The notes under the pieces are model-generated. The model saw only the letters and a program-made list of their open reading frames with translations, was not told where the DNA came from and did not search any database. Made by a program: the position numbers and the translations under genes. Shown piece after piece: positions 50,926 to 59,399 of a DNA stretch of 64,000 bases (position 1 is the stretch's first letter; the number at the start of each line of letters is the position of its first letter). Source of the stretch: Desulfomonile tiedjei (GTDB lineage Bacteria; Desulfobacterota; Desulfomonilia; Desulfomonilales; Desulfomonilaceae); assembly GCA_016212925.1 (NCBI GenBank), contig JACRDF010000047.1:1-64000 (forward strand). Reading direction: 5' to 3'.

Positions 50926-53316
50926 TCAAACCTTTTCCGGGAAAGGTTCGTCCACGCTGGAGATTATCCTCATGTCGGCCACATCCTTGGGATCTCCGAC
51001 GCGCTCCATTTTCACCGCGCAGATCTTGAATTCAGGCTGTTTGGACCCTTCGTCGTACGCGTCGATGGTGACCCTGTTTATCATTCGATCCCAATCCTGA
51101 TCGAACCACGGGACGAAGAGGATTCCAGGGAGCGAAATCTTCACCACGTGAGCGGGCAAAACGTTGAACCCCCGGCGGCTGATGATCTTAACAAGGTCGC
51201 CATTTTTGATGCCATAGGCCTCCGCGTCCTTTGGGTTTATTTCCACGTAAGCGTTCGGCTGGGCGCGAGCGATTTCCGGTACTCGCATGGTCATGGTGCC
51301 GCTGTGCCACTGCTCGATGACTCGGCCGGTCGTTAGGAAGAATGGATAATCCTTATCAGGCGGCTCTTCCGCTCCTTTGTAGGGCCGGAGGAAGACGTTT
51401 GCCTTGCCCTGATGCTTCTGGTCACCGTAGAAATAAATCAGGGCCTGCGGGGGAACTTTGACAATTTCCGGCATGTTTAACAGCGGGTCATGACCCCGAA
51501 CGTATCGCCTTGCGGTTCCCGGACTCTTGACGTCGGGGCAGGGCCACTGGAGACCCTCCTCGCTCTTCAGGAGACGGTCGTAAGTTATGCCGTACAGTGT
51601 GTGCTCCGTCATTTTGACGCATTCGCGGTAGTCGTCCCACGCCATTTTGTAGGAAGCCGGGATATTGTCCGAATTCCACGGAATAAGTTTCTCCAAACCC
51701 ATTCTTTTGGCAAGCTGGGCAGCGATCCACAAATCGGGCTTGGCCTCCCCGGGCGGCTCAACGCATTTGCCGGTCAGCTGGCTCCTTCTTTCGGAACAGC
51801 CGTACACACCGCCTTTCTCATATATGAAAGCCGCGGGCAACAAGACGTCCGCAAACTGCGTGGTGCGGGTGGGAAATATGTCCAGGACCACAAGGAACGC
51901 GTCTTTCATCCCCTTGAAGTACTTATGGCCGTTGGGAAGCGACTGGCCCGGATTCGTGGTGCAGACCAGCATTCCTTTAAGGGGTTTTTGGGCGTCATTT
52001 TCGGCCCCCAGTTTGTCGAACATTTCCATGGTGTGGAATCCGGGTTTGGGGTCGATTGAGCCCGCGGGGATGTTCCATGCTTTCTCCACTTGAGCCCTTA
52101 CCTCAGGATTAGCGACCGGCCGCGTGCCGGGCAGAAGGTGGCAAAGGGAACCGGTCTCGCGAACTCCACCGCATGCATTCGGTTGGCCGGTGAGAGAAAA
52201 GGAGTCCGCCCCCTCCTTGCAGATGTTGCCCGAAATGAGGTGCAGGTTGTGAATCAGGTTGTTGGCCCAGACGCCCCGAGTCCTCTGATTGAGGCCCATT
52301 GTCCACAGGCTCATCGTCGGGGTCTGGGTTGCGAACAGCCGAGCGGCTTCCTTGATGTTAGCCGCCGGGCATCGGGTCAGCTTCTCGACCGCCTCGGGAG
52401 TGAATTGTTCCAAAAACTGGGAGTACGCCTGGAAGTCCACTTCCTGGGTGCCGGTGGTGAACCTGCAGAGGTTGTCGATATACCATTTATCAACCCAGTT
52501 GTTCTTTACGATCTCACGGGCCATGCAATGGAAGACCGCCAGGTCGGTGCCCGGGTCTGCCGGGAGCCATACGTCTGCAATTCGAGCCGTTGAGGTCAAT
52601 CTCGGCTCGCAAACTATGACTTTGATTTTCTCCGGGTCTTTGAGCTTCTCCCTGGCCACGCGGCGGAAAATAATCGGGTGGCACTCCGACATGTTGGAGC
52701 CGACGATGAAGAACGTCCGCGCTTTTTCTATGTCCGCGTACGAGCCGGCCGGCTCGTCGGTCCCGAAGGTCGTGACGTATCCGCCTACGGCGGAAGCCAT
52801 GCAGAGCCTCGGATTGCCTTCCACCATGTTGGAACGGAACCCGCCTTTCCACAGCTTATTGAAGGTATAGCTCTCTTCGGACATGCACTGGCCGGAACCA
52901 TAGTAGGCAACGGAGTCTTTGCCGTGCTTCTGTTGTAACTCCTTGAACTTGCTGGCAACAGTGTCCAAAGCCACATCCCAGGAGACCCTCTTAAACTTAC
53001 CGTCTCCCTGGCGGATCATGGGGTGCTGAAGGCGGTCCGGATGGTACATGCTCATGTACCCTTTGAAGCCCTTGACGCACAGGAACCCGAAGTTGGTGGC
53101 GGCCTGTGGATTGCCTCTGATACCGGCCACTTTGCCTTCTCTGACCCCAACGTACACTCCGCAGCCGGTACCGCAGAACCGGCAGGCGCCTTTGATCCAC
53201 TTGTCCACGACGATGTCTTCCGCGGCGCCGGCGGCCCCGGCAAAAGGTATATTGAGAGCGCTTGCAGCGAATGCGGCTGCAGACAGTTTAATCATCTCTC
53301 TTCGAGTCATATTCAT
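50926..53316 (-). CDS. napA: Periplasmic nitrate reductase catalytic subunit
   Basis: This protein of about 796 residues is the molybdopterin-guanine-dinucleotide nitrate reductase of the periplasm. A twin-arginine leader (MTRREMIKL) is followed by the 4Fe-4S ligands C45, C48, C52 and C80 (CRFCGTGCGVYVG...FLCVKG). The predicted molybdenum-ligand cysteine is C172 in NPRLCMASA, the NapA-type environment. The length is normal for NapA. The ATG at 53316 is chosen because TGGAGG lies five bases upstream; the longer open frame begins with TTG at 53328. napM precedes it by 39 bp and napD follows. No napC or napB is present; electron delivery is attributed to NapM and the NrfD module. Confidence 0.93.
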   Translation of the reverse strand: MNMTRREMIKLSAAAFAASALNIPFAGAAGAAEDIVVDKWIKGACRFCGTGCGVYVGVREGKVAGIRGNPQAATNFGFLCVKGFKGYMSMYHPDRLQHPMIRQGDGKFKRVSWDVALDTVASKFKELQQKHGKDSVAYYGSGQCMSEESYTFNKLWKGGFRSNMVEGNPRLCMASAVGGYVTTFGTDEPAGSYADIEKARTFFIVGSNMSECHPIIFRRVAREKLKDPEKIKVIVCEPRLTSTARIADVWLPADPGTDLAVFHCMAREIVKNNWVDKWYIDNLCRFTTGTQEVDFQAYSQFLEQFTPEAVEKLTRCPAANIKEAARLFATQTPTMSLWTMGLNQRTRGVWANNLIHNLHLISGNICKEGADSFSLTGQPNACGGVRETGSLCHLLPGTRPVANPEVRAQVEKAWNIPAGSIDPKPGFHTMEMFDKLGAENDAQKPLKGMLVCTTNPGQSLPNGHKYFKGMKDAFLVVLDIFPTRTTQFADVLLPAAFIYEKGGVYGCSERRSQLTGKCVEPPGEAKPDLWIAAQLAKRMGLEKLIPWNSDNIPASYKMAWDDYRECVKMTEHTLYGITYDRLLKSEEGLQWPCPDVKSPGTARRYVRGHDPLLNMPEIVKVPPQALIYFYGDQKHQGKANVFLRPYKGAEEPPDKDYPFFLTTGRVIEQWHSGTMTMRVPEIARAQPNAYVEINPKDAEAYGIKNGDLVKIISRRGFNVLPAHVVKISLPGILFVPWFDQDWDRMINRVTIDAYDEGSKQPEFKICAVKMERVGDPKDVADMRIISSVDEPFPEKV

Positions 53317-53355
53317 GATGTCCTCCAAAGAACTGAGTAACCTGGTCGGACGAAT

Positions 53356-53865
53356 CTAGAATCCCGGGACATTGAAGCGGTGCTCTCGTCCTGGAGCGAA
53401 TTTCTCGTAAGCCTGAATCTTGTGCACGGTGAACCAGTGGCCTTTGTGGCAAAAGGAGCAATTGGTAACAAGAGCGTGTTCAGGCATGTGACTAACCTGT
53501 GCGGAATGGCATCCGATACACACCGCCTTGTCGGGCCTGGCCCTGTAATTGTTTACATCGCCGTGGCAAATGCCGCATTTTACGCTATTTATTCCGTGCT
53601 TGGAGCCCAGCCACTGGTTGTATCCCACGGGGGTTTCCTTCTTGTGGCATTCCATGCAATCCTGCTTGCCGAACTGCACGCGATGGCAATCAGGCAGTTC
53701 GCCCGGTGCTAGAGGCGGCGCCTTGAATTCCTTCCACTTGGGGTCCAGGACACTCATGGGTGAGGTTTTCGGGCAGTCGGGACAGTCCTTATCTTGGCTC
53801 CCCGCAGGCACTGAAGGGCCGAAACAGAGAGCAAATATCATCAGGAAATAGACCGCCTTTTTCAT
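53356..53865 (-). CDS. napM: NapM-like tetraheme cytochrome c
   Basis: This protein of about 169 residues has a signal peptide (AVYFLMIFALCFGPSVPAGS) and four CXXCH heme sites: C70-H74 (CMECH), C97-H101 (CGICH), C116-H120 (CIGCH) and C136-H140 (CSFCH). A CPDC pair at 28-31 lacks the heme His. Tetraheme NapM lies beside napA in the Desulfovibrio nap gene set, and this protein has the same neighbour and length class. It should carry electrons to NapA in the periplasm. A GGAGGAGGAAAG site precedes the ATG at 53865; a longer open frame to 53928 is unlikely to be used. Confidence 0.9.
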   Translation of the reverse strand: MKKAVYFLMIFALCFGPSVPAGSQDKDCPDCPKTSPMSVLDPKWKEFKAPPLAPGELPDCHRVQFGKQDCMECHKKETPVGYNQWLGSKHGINSVKCGICHGDVNNYRARPDKAVCIGCHSAQVSHMPEHALVTNCSFCHKGHWFTVHKIQAYEKFAPGREHRFNVPGF

Positions 53866-53986
53866 CGTCTTTCCTCCTCCTTCGACTCTGAAGGACAGCA
53901 CATGTGCAACTTTTTTGGCCAGTGTCATTACTCGGTCATCCGGGCCGGCGACAGCGAAGCATGCGTCGCCTCATATCCAAGGCTTC

Positions 53987-54826
53987 TTACCGCTTCCTTT
54001 TCAGAGCTTCGACAAGTGCCGGAACCGCGGAGGAACCTATCGCTGCGAGAGTATGTCCCGCCAGAGTCGCGGCCGGTTGCTTTCCAGTGGTTAGAACCTC
54101 TATCAAGGGCTCAACAGCTGGTTCCCCAATTTCCGCTAGTGCCTTTGAAGCAGCCGGTGAGGCATTCGGGTCGCTTTTTTTCAAGAGAGCCACGAGATCC
54201 GGCACGGCTGCAGCCCCCATTCTGCCCAATGCCTGTGCGGCCGTATCTCTTGCCATCGGATCTTTACTGCCGAGCGCTCCCAGGAGCGCGGGCAGGGCAG
54301 CCTGCTCCAAGCTCACCAGTGCGAGGATTACGGCATCCCTTACCTTTTTGTTGCGATCACCCAGGCATTGCACGAGAGAAGGCACTGAAGGGATTGACGC
54401 TTTCCCTACGCCAAAAAGAGCCAGTGCCGCGGCTTCCCGTACCATCGGGTCTTCATCTTTAAGCGCTTCCGTCAATGCAGGGACAGCCGGCGCGGCCTCG
54501 GGTCCGAGTTCGGAAAGCGCCTCTATGATCGTCATACGAACGACTTCGTTCGGATGCCTGATCGCCTTGGCCAAAGCCGGCACAGTTTCCTTCGCGACCG
54601 ACCTTTGGCTCTTGACCGCTTTGGCAGCCTGCATGGCGACGGCCGGATCGGAACTGGCCAGGTCTTTGAGCAGGGAATTCAGGTCGTCGGGGGCCTTTGC
54701 CTTGTCTTGCGCCATGACGATGAGCGGCAGGAGAATAATCAGCACGGAAGACAGGGCGATCAGCCGCGCCGCATTCTTCCTACATCCGTTGGCAGGAATC
54801 TCTTGGGTCTCCCATGTTCCCGTCAT
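53987..54826 (-). CDS. Exported HEAT-repeat protein within the nap-hao operon
   Basis: This 279-residue protein has a hydrophobic N-terminal segment (LIALSSVLIILLPLIVM) and about seven HEAT-like repeats, such as TVPALAKAIRHPNEVVRMTIIEALSELG and AVPALTEALKDEDPMVREAAALALFG. HEAT repeats form superhelical scaffolds that bind proteins, and related repeats occur in phycocyanobilin lyases and other cofactor-attachment factors. Its ATG overlaps the nrfD-type stop (ATGA, 54823-54826), so it is translationally coupled to the quinol module. It may be a periplasmic assembly factor or structural adaptor linking the NrfD module and NapMA; this is inference. Confidence 0.82.
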   Translation of the reverse strand: MTGTWETQEIPANGCRKNAARLIALSSVLIILLPLIVMAQDKAKAPDDLNSLLKDLASSDPAVAMQAAKAVKSQRSVAKETVPALAKAIRHPNEVVRMTIIEALSELGPEAAPAVPALTEALKDEDPMVREAAALALFGVGKASIPSVPSLVQCLGDRNKKVRDAVILALVSLEQAALPALLGALGSKDPMARDTAAQALGRMGAAAVPDLVALLKKSDPNASPAASKALAEIGEPAVEPLIEVLTTGKQPAATLAGHTLAAIGSSAVPALVEALKRKR

Positions 54827-56067
54827 GCCACCACTCCGCTCGGCCCGAGCCGCGTTGACGCTACTGTCCTTTGCGTGAATTCGCCCGTTTCAATGGGCAC
54901 AATGATCTTCAGGATAAACGTCAATATCAGCAGGCCAATAGACCAAACGCCAATGGTTACAAGCAGTTCGATAGTGGTCGGAACATACTCCCAGACCTCT
55001 CCCAAAGGAGCGGGAATAAACCCCGGAATAATCAATCCCATGCCTTTTTCGATCCAAATTCCCACTATAGTAAGCACACAGCCGAAATTCAGGGTGGCGA
55101 AATTCTTACGCGTCGCAGGAACTATGAAAATGACGAAAGCGACCAGGTTGAAGGCCGTGGCGAACCAGATCCAGGAAACGAGAACGCCTTTGCCATGAAG
55201 CCCCACGTAGAGATACTGCAGAGGAGACAAATGATGGGTATCCGAGTAAAGCTCCTTGAAGAACTCGGCACAGAGCAGAAACAGGTTAATGGCCATGGCT
55301 ATGGAGATCATTTCAGCGATTTTGAACAGCGCCTCGTCCTTGACGTGGAATCGCGAATATTTTCGGACTATCTGGTACAGGAGGATCACCAGTGCGGGGC
55401 CGGAACAGAAAGCGGACGCCAGAAACCGCGGGGCAAGAATAGACGCGTTCCAAAATGGCCTCGCAGCCAGCCCGTTGTATATGAACGCGGTTACTGTGTG
55501 GATGCTGACTGCCCACGGAATCGATAGCAAAATGAACGGCAAGATGAACCGCATGTCCGCGGGCTTCTCATGATAGGCCTGCCAGAGGATGTAACCAGGG
55601 ATGATCAGGTTGAGGAACATGTAACCGTTCAAAACCACGATGTCCCATCCAAGCATAGACCGAGGGAGATTCAGTATCCCGAGGCCCGGTAACAGGTGCC
55701 AGATTCTGTCCGGTCTGCCCAAGTCCGCGGTCACGAACATCATGCACATGGCCAGAGCGCTGACCGCCAGTGCTTCCCCGACAATAACAATGTCTTTTAT
55801 GGGACCGAAGTCGTACAGGTACGCTGGTATTATAAGGAGGACCGCGGCTGCCGCAACACCGACCAGAAAAGTGAAATTGCCTATGTAAAAGCCCCAGGAC
55901 ACGTAACTGGTCATCCCCGTGACGATCAGCCCCTGCTGGAGCTGCTTGGTGTACGCCACAATGCCTGTTGCCGCCAGGATCAGGAGGATTCCGACCCACG
56001 CGTAGTATACGGTTGGACCTTTCGCCAGCCTTCTGCCAACCTCGGATATGAATCCGAATCTCGCCAT
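54823..56067 (-). CDS. NrfD-type quinol-binding membrane subunit
   Basis: This protein of about 414 residues is an NrfD/PsrC-like integral membrane subunit with eight or more helices. Early landmarks are VYYAWVGILLILAATGIVAY, the SWGFYIGNFTFLVGVAAAAVLL helix and WDIVVLNGYMFLNL. Later ones are EFFKELYSDTHHLSPLQYLYVG and LHGKGVLVSWIWFA. It should take electrons from menaquinol and pass them to the FeS subunit at 56083. The ATG at 56067 is preferred because GTGAGGCG lies upstream; a GTG at 56079 is possible. The stop overlaps the HEAT-repeat gene start. No heme or FeS motif is present, as expected. Confidence 0.9.
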   Translation of the reverse strand: MARFGFISEVGRRLAKGPTVYYAWVGILLILAATGIVAYTKQLQQGLIVTGMTSYVSWGFYIGNFTFLVGVAAAAVLLIIPAYLYDFGPIKDIVIVGEALAVSALAMCMMFVTADLGRPDRIWHLLPGLGILNLPRSMLGWDIVVLNGYMFLNLIIPGYILWQAYHEKPADMRFILPFILLSIPWAVSIHTVTAFIYNGLAARPFWNASILAPRFLASAFCSGPALVILLYQIVRKYSRFHVKDEALFKIAEMISIAMAINLFLLCAEFFKELYSDTHHLSPLQYLYVGLHGKGVLVSWIWFATAFNLVAFVIFIVPATRKNFATLNFGCVLTIVGIWIEKGMGLIIPGFIPAPLGEVWEYVPTTIELLVTIGVWSIGLLILTFILKIIVPIETGEFTQRTVASTRLGPSGVVA

Positions 56068-56082
56068 GACGCGCCTCACCTG

Positions 56083-57054
56083 TCAGATGGAGAAAAAGTA
56101 ATAGAATTTCGGTTGAGTGTTCAAATCTTCCTTCAGGCGAAAAACTCGCTTGGTTCTGATGATGGTACTGATCTCGCTGTTCGGATCGAGGAGATTGCCG
56201 AACTTGCGGGCTCCCACCGGACAGACCTCAACGCACTTGGGGTACTTGCCCGCACGGACCCGCTGAATGCAGAAGGTGCATTTTTCCACTACATTACGCA
56301 TCCGAGGACGATTTCCCAGATAATGGGTAACGGGATTTACCTGATCGCTGGGTATCACAGGCTCTGCGAAATTGAACCACCGCCCCATGTACGGGCAAGC
56401 TGCCATGCAGTAACGACACCCTATACACCAGTTGTAGTCCACGACTACCAGACCGTCAGGCTCGGTCCAGGTGGCCCTTACCGGACACACTTTCGTGCAG
56501 GGAGCGTTCGCGCAGTGTTGGCACTGGACGGGCATGTAATAGTACCCCTTTTCGGGCACTTCTTCCGGATCGTAATAGATGTTGGATTCCTCGAGGTCCA
56601 TGTTCCCGTCTCGGAACCTCAAGACTCTGATATAGTGAATTTGAGGGTCTCGCGACTGATTGTTTTCTTCCACACAGCCGTAAACGCATCTCCGGCATCC
56701 GATACAACGCTGGATGTCGAGTGCGTATCCGAACAGAGTGCCGTCGATAGGGCTTTCCGTCCCTACCACGAAGTCCTTCCCGTATTTCTGTTTGTACTCG
56801 GCCTGTAACCGGTCTACGGTCTGTTCGATCTCCTTCTTGGTCATTCTTTGAAACTGTTGTTGAAAGAACTCCTGCCACGTGCAGGAACTTACAGCCATGG
56901 TTCCCAGAAGGCCGGCGATCCCGGTAAGAAAGGTTCGCCGATCAGGGAGCACGGCTTGCCTTTTGGCGGGTAGCGATCCTTCCGCCTGATCGGGGGCGGG
57001 GCCATCCGGAGAGATTGGAGCTTTCTTCGTAAGACTGTCCTGCGTGTCGCTCAT
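56083..57054 (-). CDS. Four-cluster ferredoxin subunit of the NrfD module
   Basis: This 323-residue FeS protein has a twin-arginine-like leader (PDRRTFLTGIAGLLG) and four 4Fe-4S Cys motifs of the NrfC/HybA/PsrB type: CIGCRRCVYGC, CQHCANAPCTKVCP, CIGCRYCMAACPY and CTFCIQRVRAG...CVEVCP. It would lie on the periplasmic face and receive electrons from the NrfD-type subunit encoded next. The segment before the clusters (MTKKEIEQTVDRLQAEYKQKYG) is helical and shared with ferredoxins of sulfate reducers. Its stop precedes the nrfD start by 16 bp. Confidence 0.9.
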   Translation of the reverse strand: MSDTQDSLTKKAPISPDGPAPDQAEGSLPAKRQAVLPDRRTFLTGIAGLLGTMAVSSCTWQEFFQQQFQRMTKKEIEQTVDRLQAEYKQKYGKDFVVGTESPIDGTLFGYALDIQRCIGCRRCVYGCVEENNQSRDPQIHYIRVLRFRDGNMDLEESNIYYDPEEVPEKGYYYMPVQCQHCANAPCTKVCPVRATWTEPDGLVVVDYNWCIGCRYCMAACPYMGRWFNFAEPVIPSDQVNPVTHYLGNRPRMRNVVEKCTFCIQRVRAGKYPKCVEVCPVGARKFGNLLDPNSEISTIIRTKRVFRLKEDLNTQPKFYYFFSI

Positions 57055-57066
57055 GGATCTGAACCT

Positions 57067-57669
57067 TTAATGGCTTGCTACCTTTTCCTTGGGCGTCCAG
57101 GGCTTATGCGGAGGGGGCATAGGCTCTATGGGCTTGAATTTCGGAGAGTGTGGATCGTGGCAACTGATGCACAGGTAATAACTCTTCTCTCCGTTCCAGT
57201 TTCCCGTCCTCCGGCCGTGGATGCCGTTTCGCCAGTCGCGGTATTTGGTTCCGTGACACTTGCCGCACAAAAGATATGAGTGCTCAAAGCCGATCAAATT
57301 CCCGTCACTAAGCGGCAGAAGATAGTTGCGATCGTCGGGGTTGTGACAATCCAGGCACCAGACCCGAACTCCGCCGTGATTGAGCTTTACGTTCCGATGG
57401 ACAAGGAGATCTTCCCGCCTCTTGAAATTGACGGGAAAATCCTTCTCCGGACCGTGGCATGCACGGCAAGGGGTAATGGTTCTTGGAAGGGGTTTGATCG
57501 GCACCGGGAATTCATCAGGACCCGGTGGGGCCACTTCCTCCGGCGGGGCCTCTGTCGGTCTCTGAATTGGGGACTGGGCGCCACCTATTCCGAAGTGGAC
57601 GCACAGACCCAACAGAACCGCCAGGAGCATCACGAGAGCATTTCTTGGGATTCGGATGATTCTTTTCAT
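57067..57669 (-). CDS. Tetraheme cytochrome c of the nap-hao operon
   Basis: This 200-residue protein has an N-terminal membrane anchor or signal (ALVMLLAVLLGLCVHFGIGG), a Pro/Glu-rich linker (RPTEAPPEEVAPPGPDEFPVP), and four CXXCH sites: C68-H72 (CRACH), C105-H109 (CLDCH), C135-H139 (CGKCH) and C167-H171 (CISCH). It resembles small periplasmic tetraheme cytochromes and not the NapC/NrfH quinol dehydrogenase family, whose motif pattern I cannot find. It follows the octaheme gene by 39 bp and precedes the ferredoxin gene by 12 bp. It could link the NrfD-FeS pair with the octaheme enzyme. Confidence 0.88.
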   Translation of the reverse strand: MKRIIRIPRNALVMLLAVLLGLCVHFGIGGAQSPIQRPTEAPPEEVAPPGPDEFPVPIKPLPRTITPCRACHGPEKDFPVNFKRREDLLVHRNVKLNHGGVRVWCLDCHNPDDRNYLLPLSDGNLIGFEHSYLLCGKCHGTKYRDWRNGIHGRRTGNWNGEKSYYLCISCHDPHSPKFKPIEPMPPPHKPWTPKEKVASH

Positions 57670-57708
57670 GAATCCGCCCTTACATCTGGAGGCCGGCGGC
57701 CTCGACCG

Positions 57709-59070
57709 CTACTTGACTTCTTTTCCGCCGTACCTCTTCTTGTAGAACTCATCCAGTTTCTGCAGCTCTTCTTTGCTCATACCGTCCTTGTACCATTTGT
57801 GCTGCGGGTCTTTGAAAACGTATTCGTTAAGGATGGGCGCGGCCTGGTCCTTGCCTCCCATGATTTTCTCCACCTCAGGGAGAAAATTGACATAAAAGTG
57901 CTTGGCCACCTCGTAGAGACCGTGCCACCAGGCGTAGTCGGGTCCCATCATGGACGCACCGTGTCGGCCGCGGCGTCCCTCATGATGCCACAGTTCCCAG
58001 TAGGTCCAGTCCAGCTTGTCGTCGAAGTCAGCCTTGGAAATCTTGCCCATATCCATCAATTTCTGTCGGACATTGGTGGCTGGGATTGCGAACTTGTTAT
58101 TGTACAGCTCAACGTAGTCATCGAACTGGCTGTAGAAGCCGTCAATCATGAAATCACCGTGACACTGACGACAGACGTCCTTCATCTTTTCTCTGCGGTC
58201 CTTCCATTGGGTCAGCTTTTTCGAAATGGCCGGCCGCAAAGTCCAAGAAATGCGTGTTCCGACATCGTGTGTGGCTGCTTGATTAGGCGTGGCGCCTATG
58301 TGACAAGTGGCGCAGGTCGCTGAATCTTGATAATCGATTCCGACCACCCACTCACCTTTGTCCATGTTCATTTTATCTCTGTGAGCCTGATACAGAATGC
58401 CATGTTTGGATTCGTTGTACACCTCGATCTGTGGGTGGTCGGGGCCGAGGTGACATTTGCCGCACGCGTCAGGTCGCCGCGCCTGCTCTTTGGAGAAGCC
58501 GTGCCGGGTGTGGCAGGCTGAGCAACTCCCTTTGCTTCCGTCGGGGTTAATGCGGCCGATTCCCGTGTTGGGCCAAGTGGTCGGGTCGAGCCTGCCGTTT
58601 GCCAGCACCTTTATGTTGGAGCCGTGACACTGGCGGCAACCGGTGGCCACTGCGGCAGCCCCCCCTAGCACCGTGCCCAGATAATTGTCCGCGGAATTCA
58701 AAATGTCCGCGCCCTTGGCGTGGTGGGACACCTGTTGTTGTTCGAACTGCTCTTTGTGGCAGCGCGAACAATCCTTGGGGCTCACCAGTGTTGCTATCCA
58801 AAAGCCTCGATGGTCATAGCCGTCCGTGTCTCCCGGCGCCTTCTCCGTCTTTTTTTCGGCTTTGTGGCAATCGTAACAATTGACCCCTGCCTGCCCCATT
58901 TTCCCTGACCGCCACAATTTGTGGAGCCCCGGAGTCTTCAGCTCATGGCATTTGATGCAAACCTGCCCTTCAGGTGACCCGTAAAGTTTGGGGTCTACCT
59001 TTACCGCGGCAACAGCCGGATGAGAACAGACCAAAAGCCCCAGTGCGACCAGGATGAGAAGTTTTCTCAT
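57709..59070 (-). CDS. Octaheme cytochrome c, hydroxylamine-oxidoreductase-like (eHao type)
   Basis: This protein of about 453 residues has a signal peptide (MRKLLILVALGLLVCSHPAVAA) and exactly eight CXXCH motifs at Cys 38, 65, 101, 145, 183, 203, 253 and 300. The late block GASMMGPDYAWWHGLYEVAKHF matches the conserved end of the HAO/octaheme reductase family. Epsilonproteobacterial members (eHao) lack the cross-linking Tyr of nitrifier HAO and are implicated in reducing nitrite to hydroxylamine or ammonium; I could not verify that residue by alignment. Reductive function is inferred because nitrate reductase and quinol-oxidising subunits share the operon. The ATG at 59070 fits the signal peptide; a GTG at 59079 is possible. 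Confidence 0.88.
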   Translation of the reverse strand: MRKLLILVALGLLVCSHPAVAAVKVDPKLYGSPEGQVCIKCHELKTPGLHKLWRSGKMGQAGVNCYDCHKAEKKTEKAPGDTDGYDHRGFWIATLVSPKDCSRCHKEQFEQQQVSHHAKGADILNSADNYLGTVLGGAAAVATGCRQCHGSNIKVLANGRLDPTTWPNTGIGRINPDGSKGSCSACHTRHGFSKEQARRPDACGKCHLGPDHPQIEVYNESKHGILYQAHRDKMNMDKGEWVVGIDYQDSATCATCHIGATPNQAATHDVGTRISWTLRPAISKKLTQWKDRREKMKDVCRQCHGDFMIDGFYSQFDDYVELYNNKFAIPATNVRQKLMDMGKISKADFDDKLDWTYWELWHHEGRRGRHGASMMGPDYAWWHGLYEVAKHFYVNFLPEVEKIMGGKDQAAPILNEYVFKDPQHKWYKDGMSKEELQKLDEFYKKRYGGKEVK

Positions 59071-59252
59071 GGCATCCACTCCCTGTATCCCTCCAATTAG
59101 TGCTTTTGAAGACTTGGGCTATGCCGGATCAGGCTCTACGGCATCCAAAACCATCGTGCAGACCATCTCTTTTGGCTGCCAATATGCCCTCCGGCATGCA
59201 AGGCGTTAACTCTCACCACAAATCAATGTTACACGGAACGTCGTAAGCTTGG

Positions 59253-59279
59253 TGTAAAAGTTTGTAAAGAAACTGTAAA
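59253..59279. promoter_or_regulatory. Three TGTAAA direct repeats at helical-turn spacing (regulator binding-site candidate)
   Basis: TGTAAA occurs at 59253-59258, 59263-59268 and 59274-59279, starting 10 and 11 bp apart. OmpR-family regulators bind direct repeats with one-turn spacing, and such a regulator is encoded at 61042. On the other strand the repeats read TTTACA, which resembles a -35 element. Confidence 0.6.
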
Positions 59280-59311
59280 ATTCGGCGACCTCAATGCAAC
59301 CGCCCACTTGA

Positions 59312-59340
59312 TTGACAAGGGGTCGCAAAGACCATAGAAT
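59312..59340 (+). promoter_or_regulatory. Sigma-70-type promoter of the sensor kinase operon
   Basis: TTGACA (59312-59317) and TAGAAT (59335-59340) are separated by exactly 17 bp, 60 bp before the kinase start at 59400. The TGTAAA repeats end 33 bp upstream of the -35. Confidence 0.65.
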
Positions 59341-59399
59341 TTATTCACTTGACCTCTTGATCTTCTGCACTTCAATACCATATCGGATTTGCGTCACAA

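Larger units (their letters stand above)
59071..59399. promoter_or_regulatory. Divergent control region between the nap-hao operon and its regulators
   Basis: These 329 bp separate the minus-strand respiratory operon from the plus-strand sensor kinase. They contain three TGTAAA repeats and a near-consensus plus-strand promoter, listed separately. I see no strong minus-strand -10/-35 pair, consistent with an activator-dependent promoter. Confidence 0.6.

Noticed and set aside
55696-56808. 370-residue plus-strand ORF antisense to nrfD and the ferredoxin gene
   Set aside because: It is long, but runs against two genes with clear membrane and FeS motifs. Long antisense frames are common in this GC range.
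57280-58323. 347-residue plus-strand ORF antisense to the cytochrome genes
   Set aside because: The minus strand carries eight plus four heme motifs in good frames; the antisense frame shows none.
59307-59319. CTTGATTGACAAG as an FNR/HcpR-type site
   Set aside because: The half-sites do not match TTGAT-N4-ATCAA in spacing, and the sequence overlaps a good -35 element that explains it.
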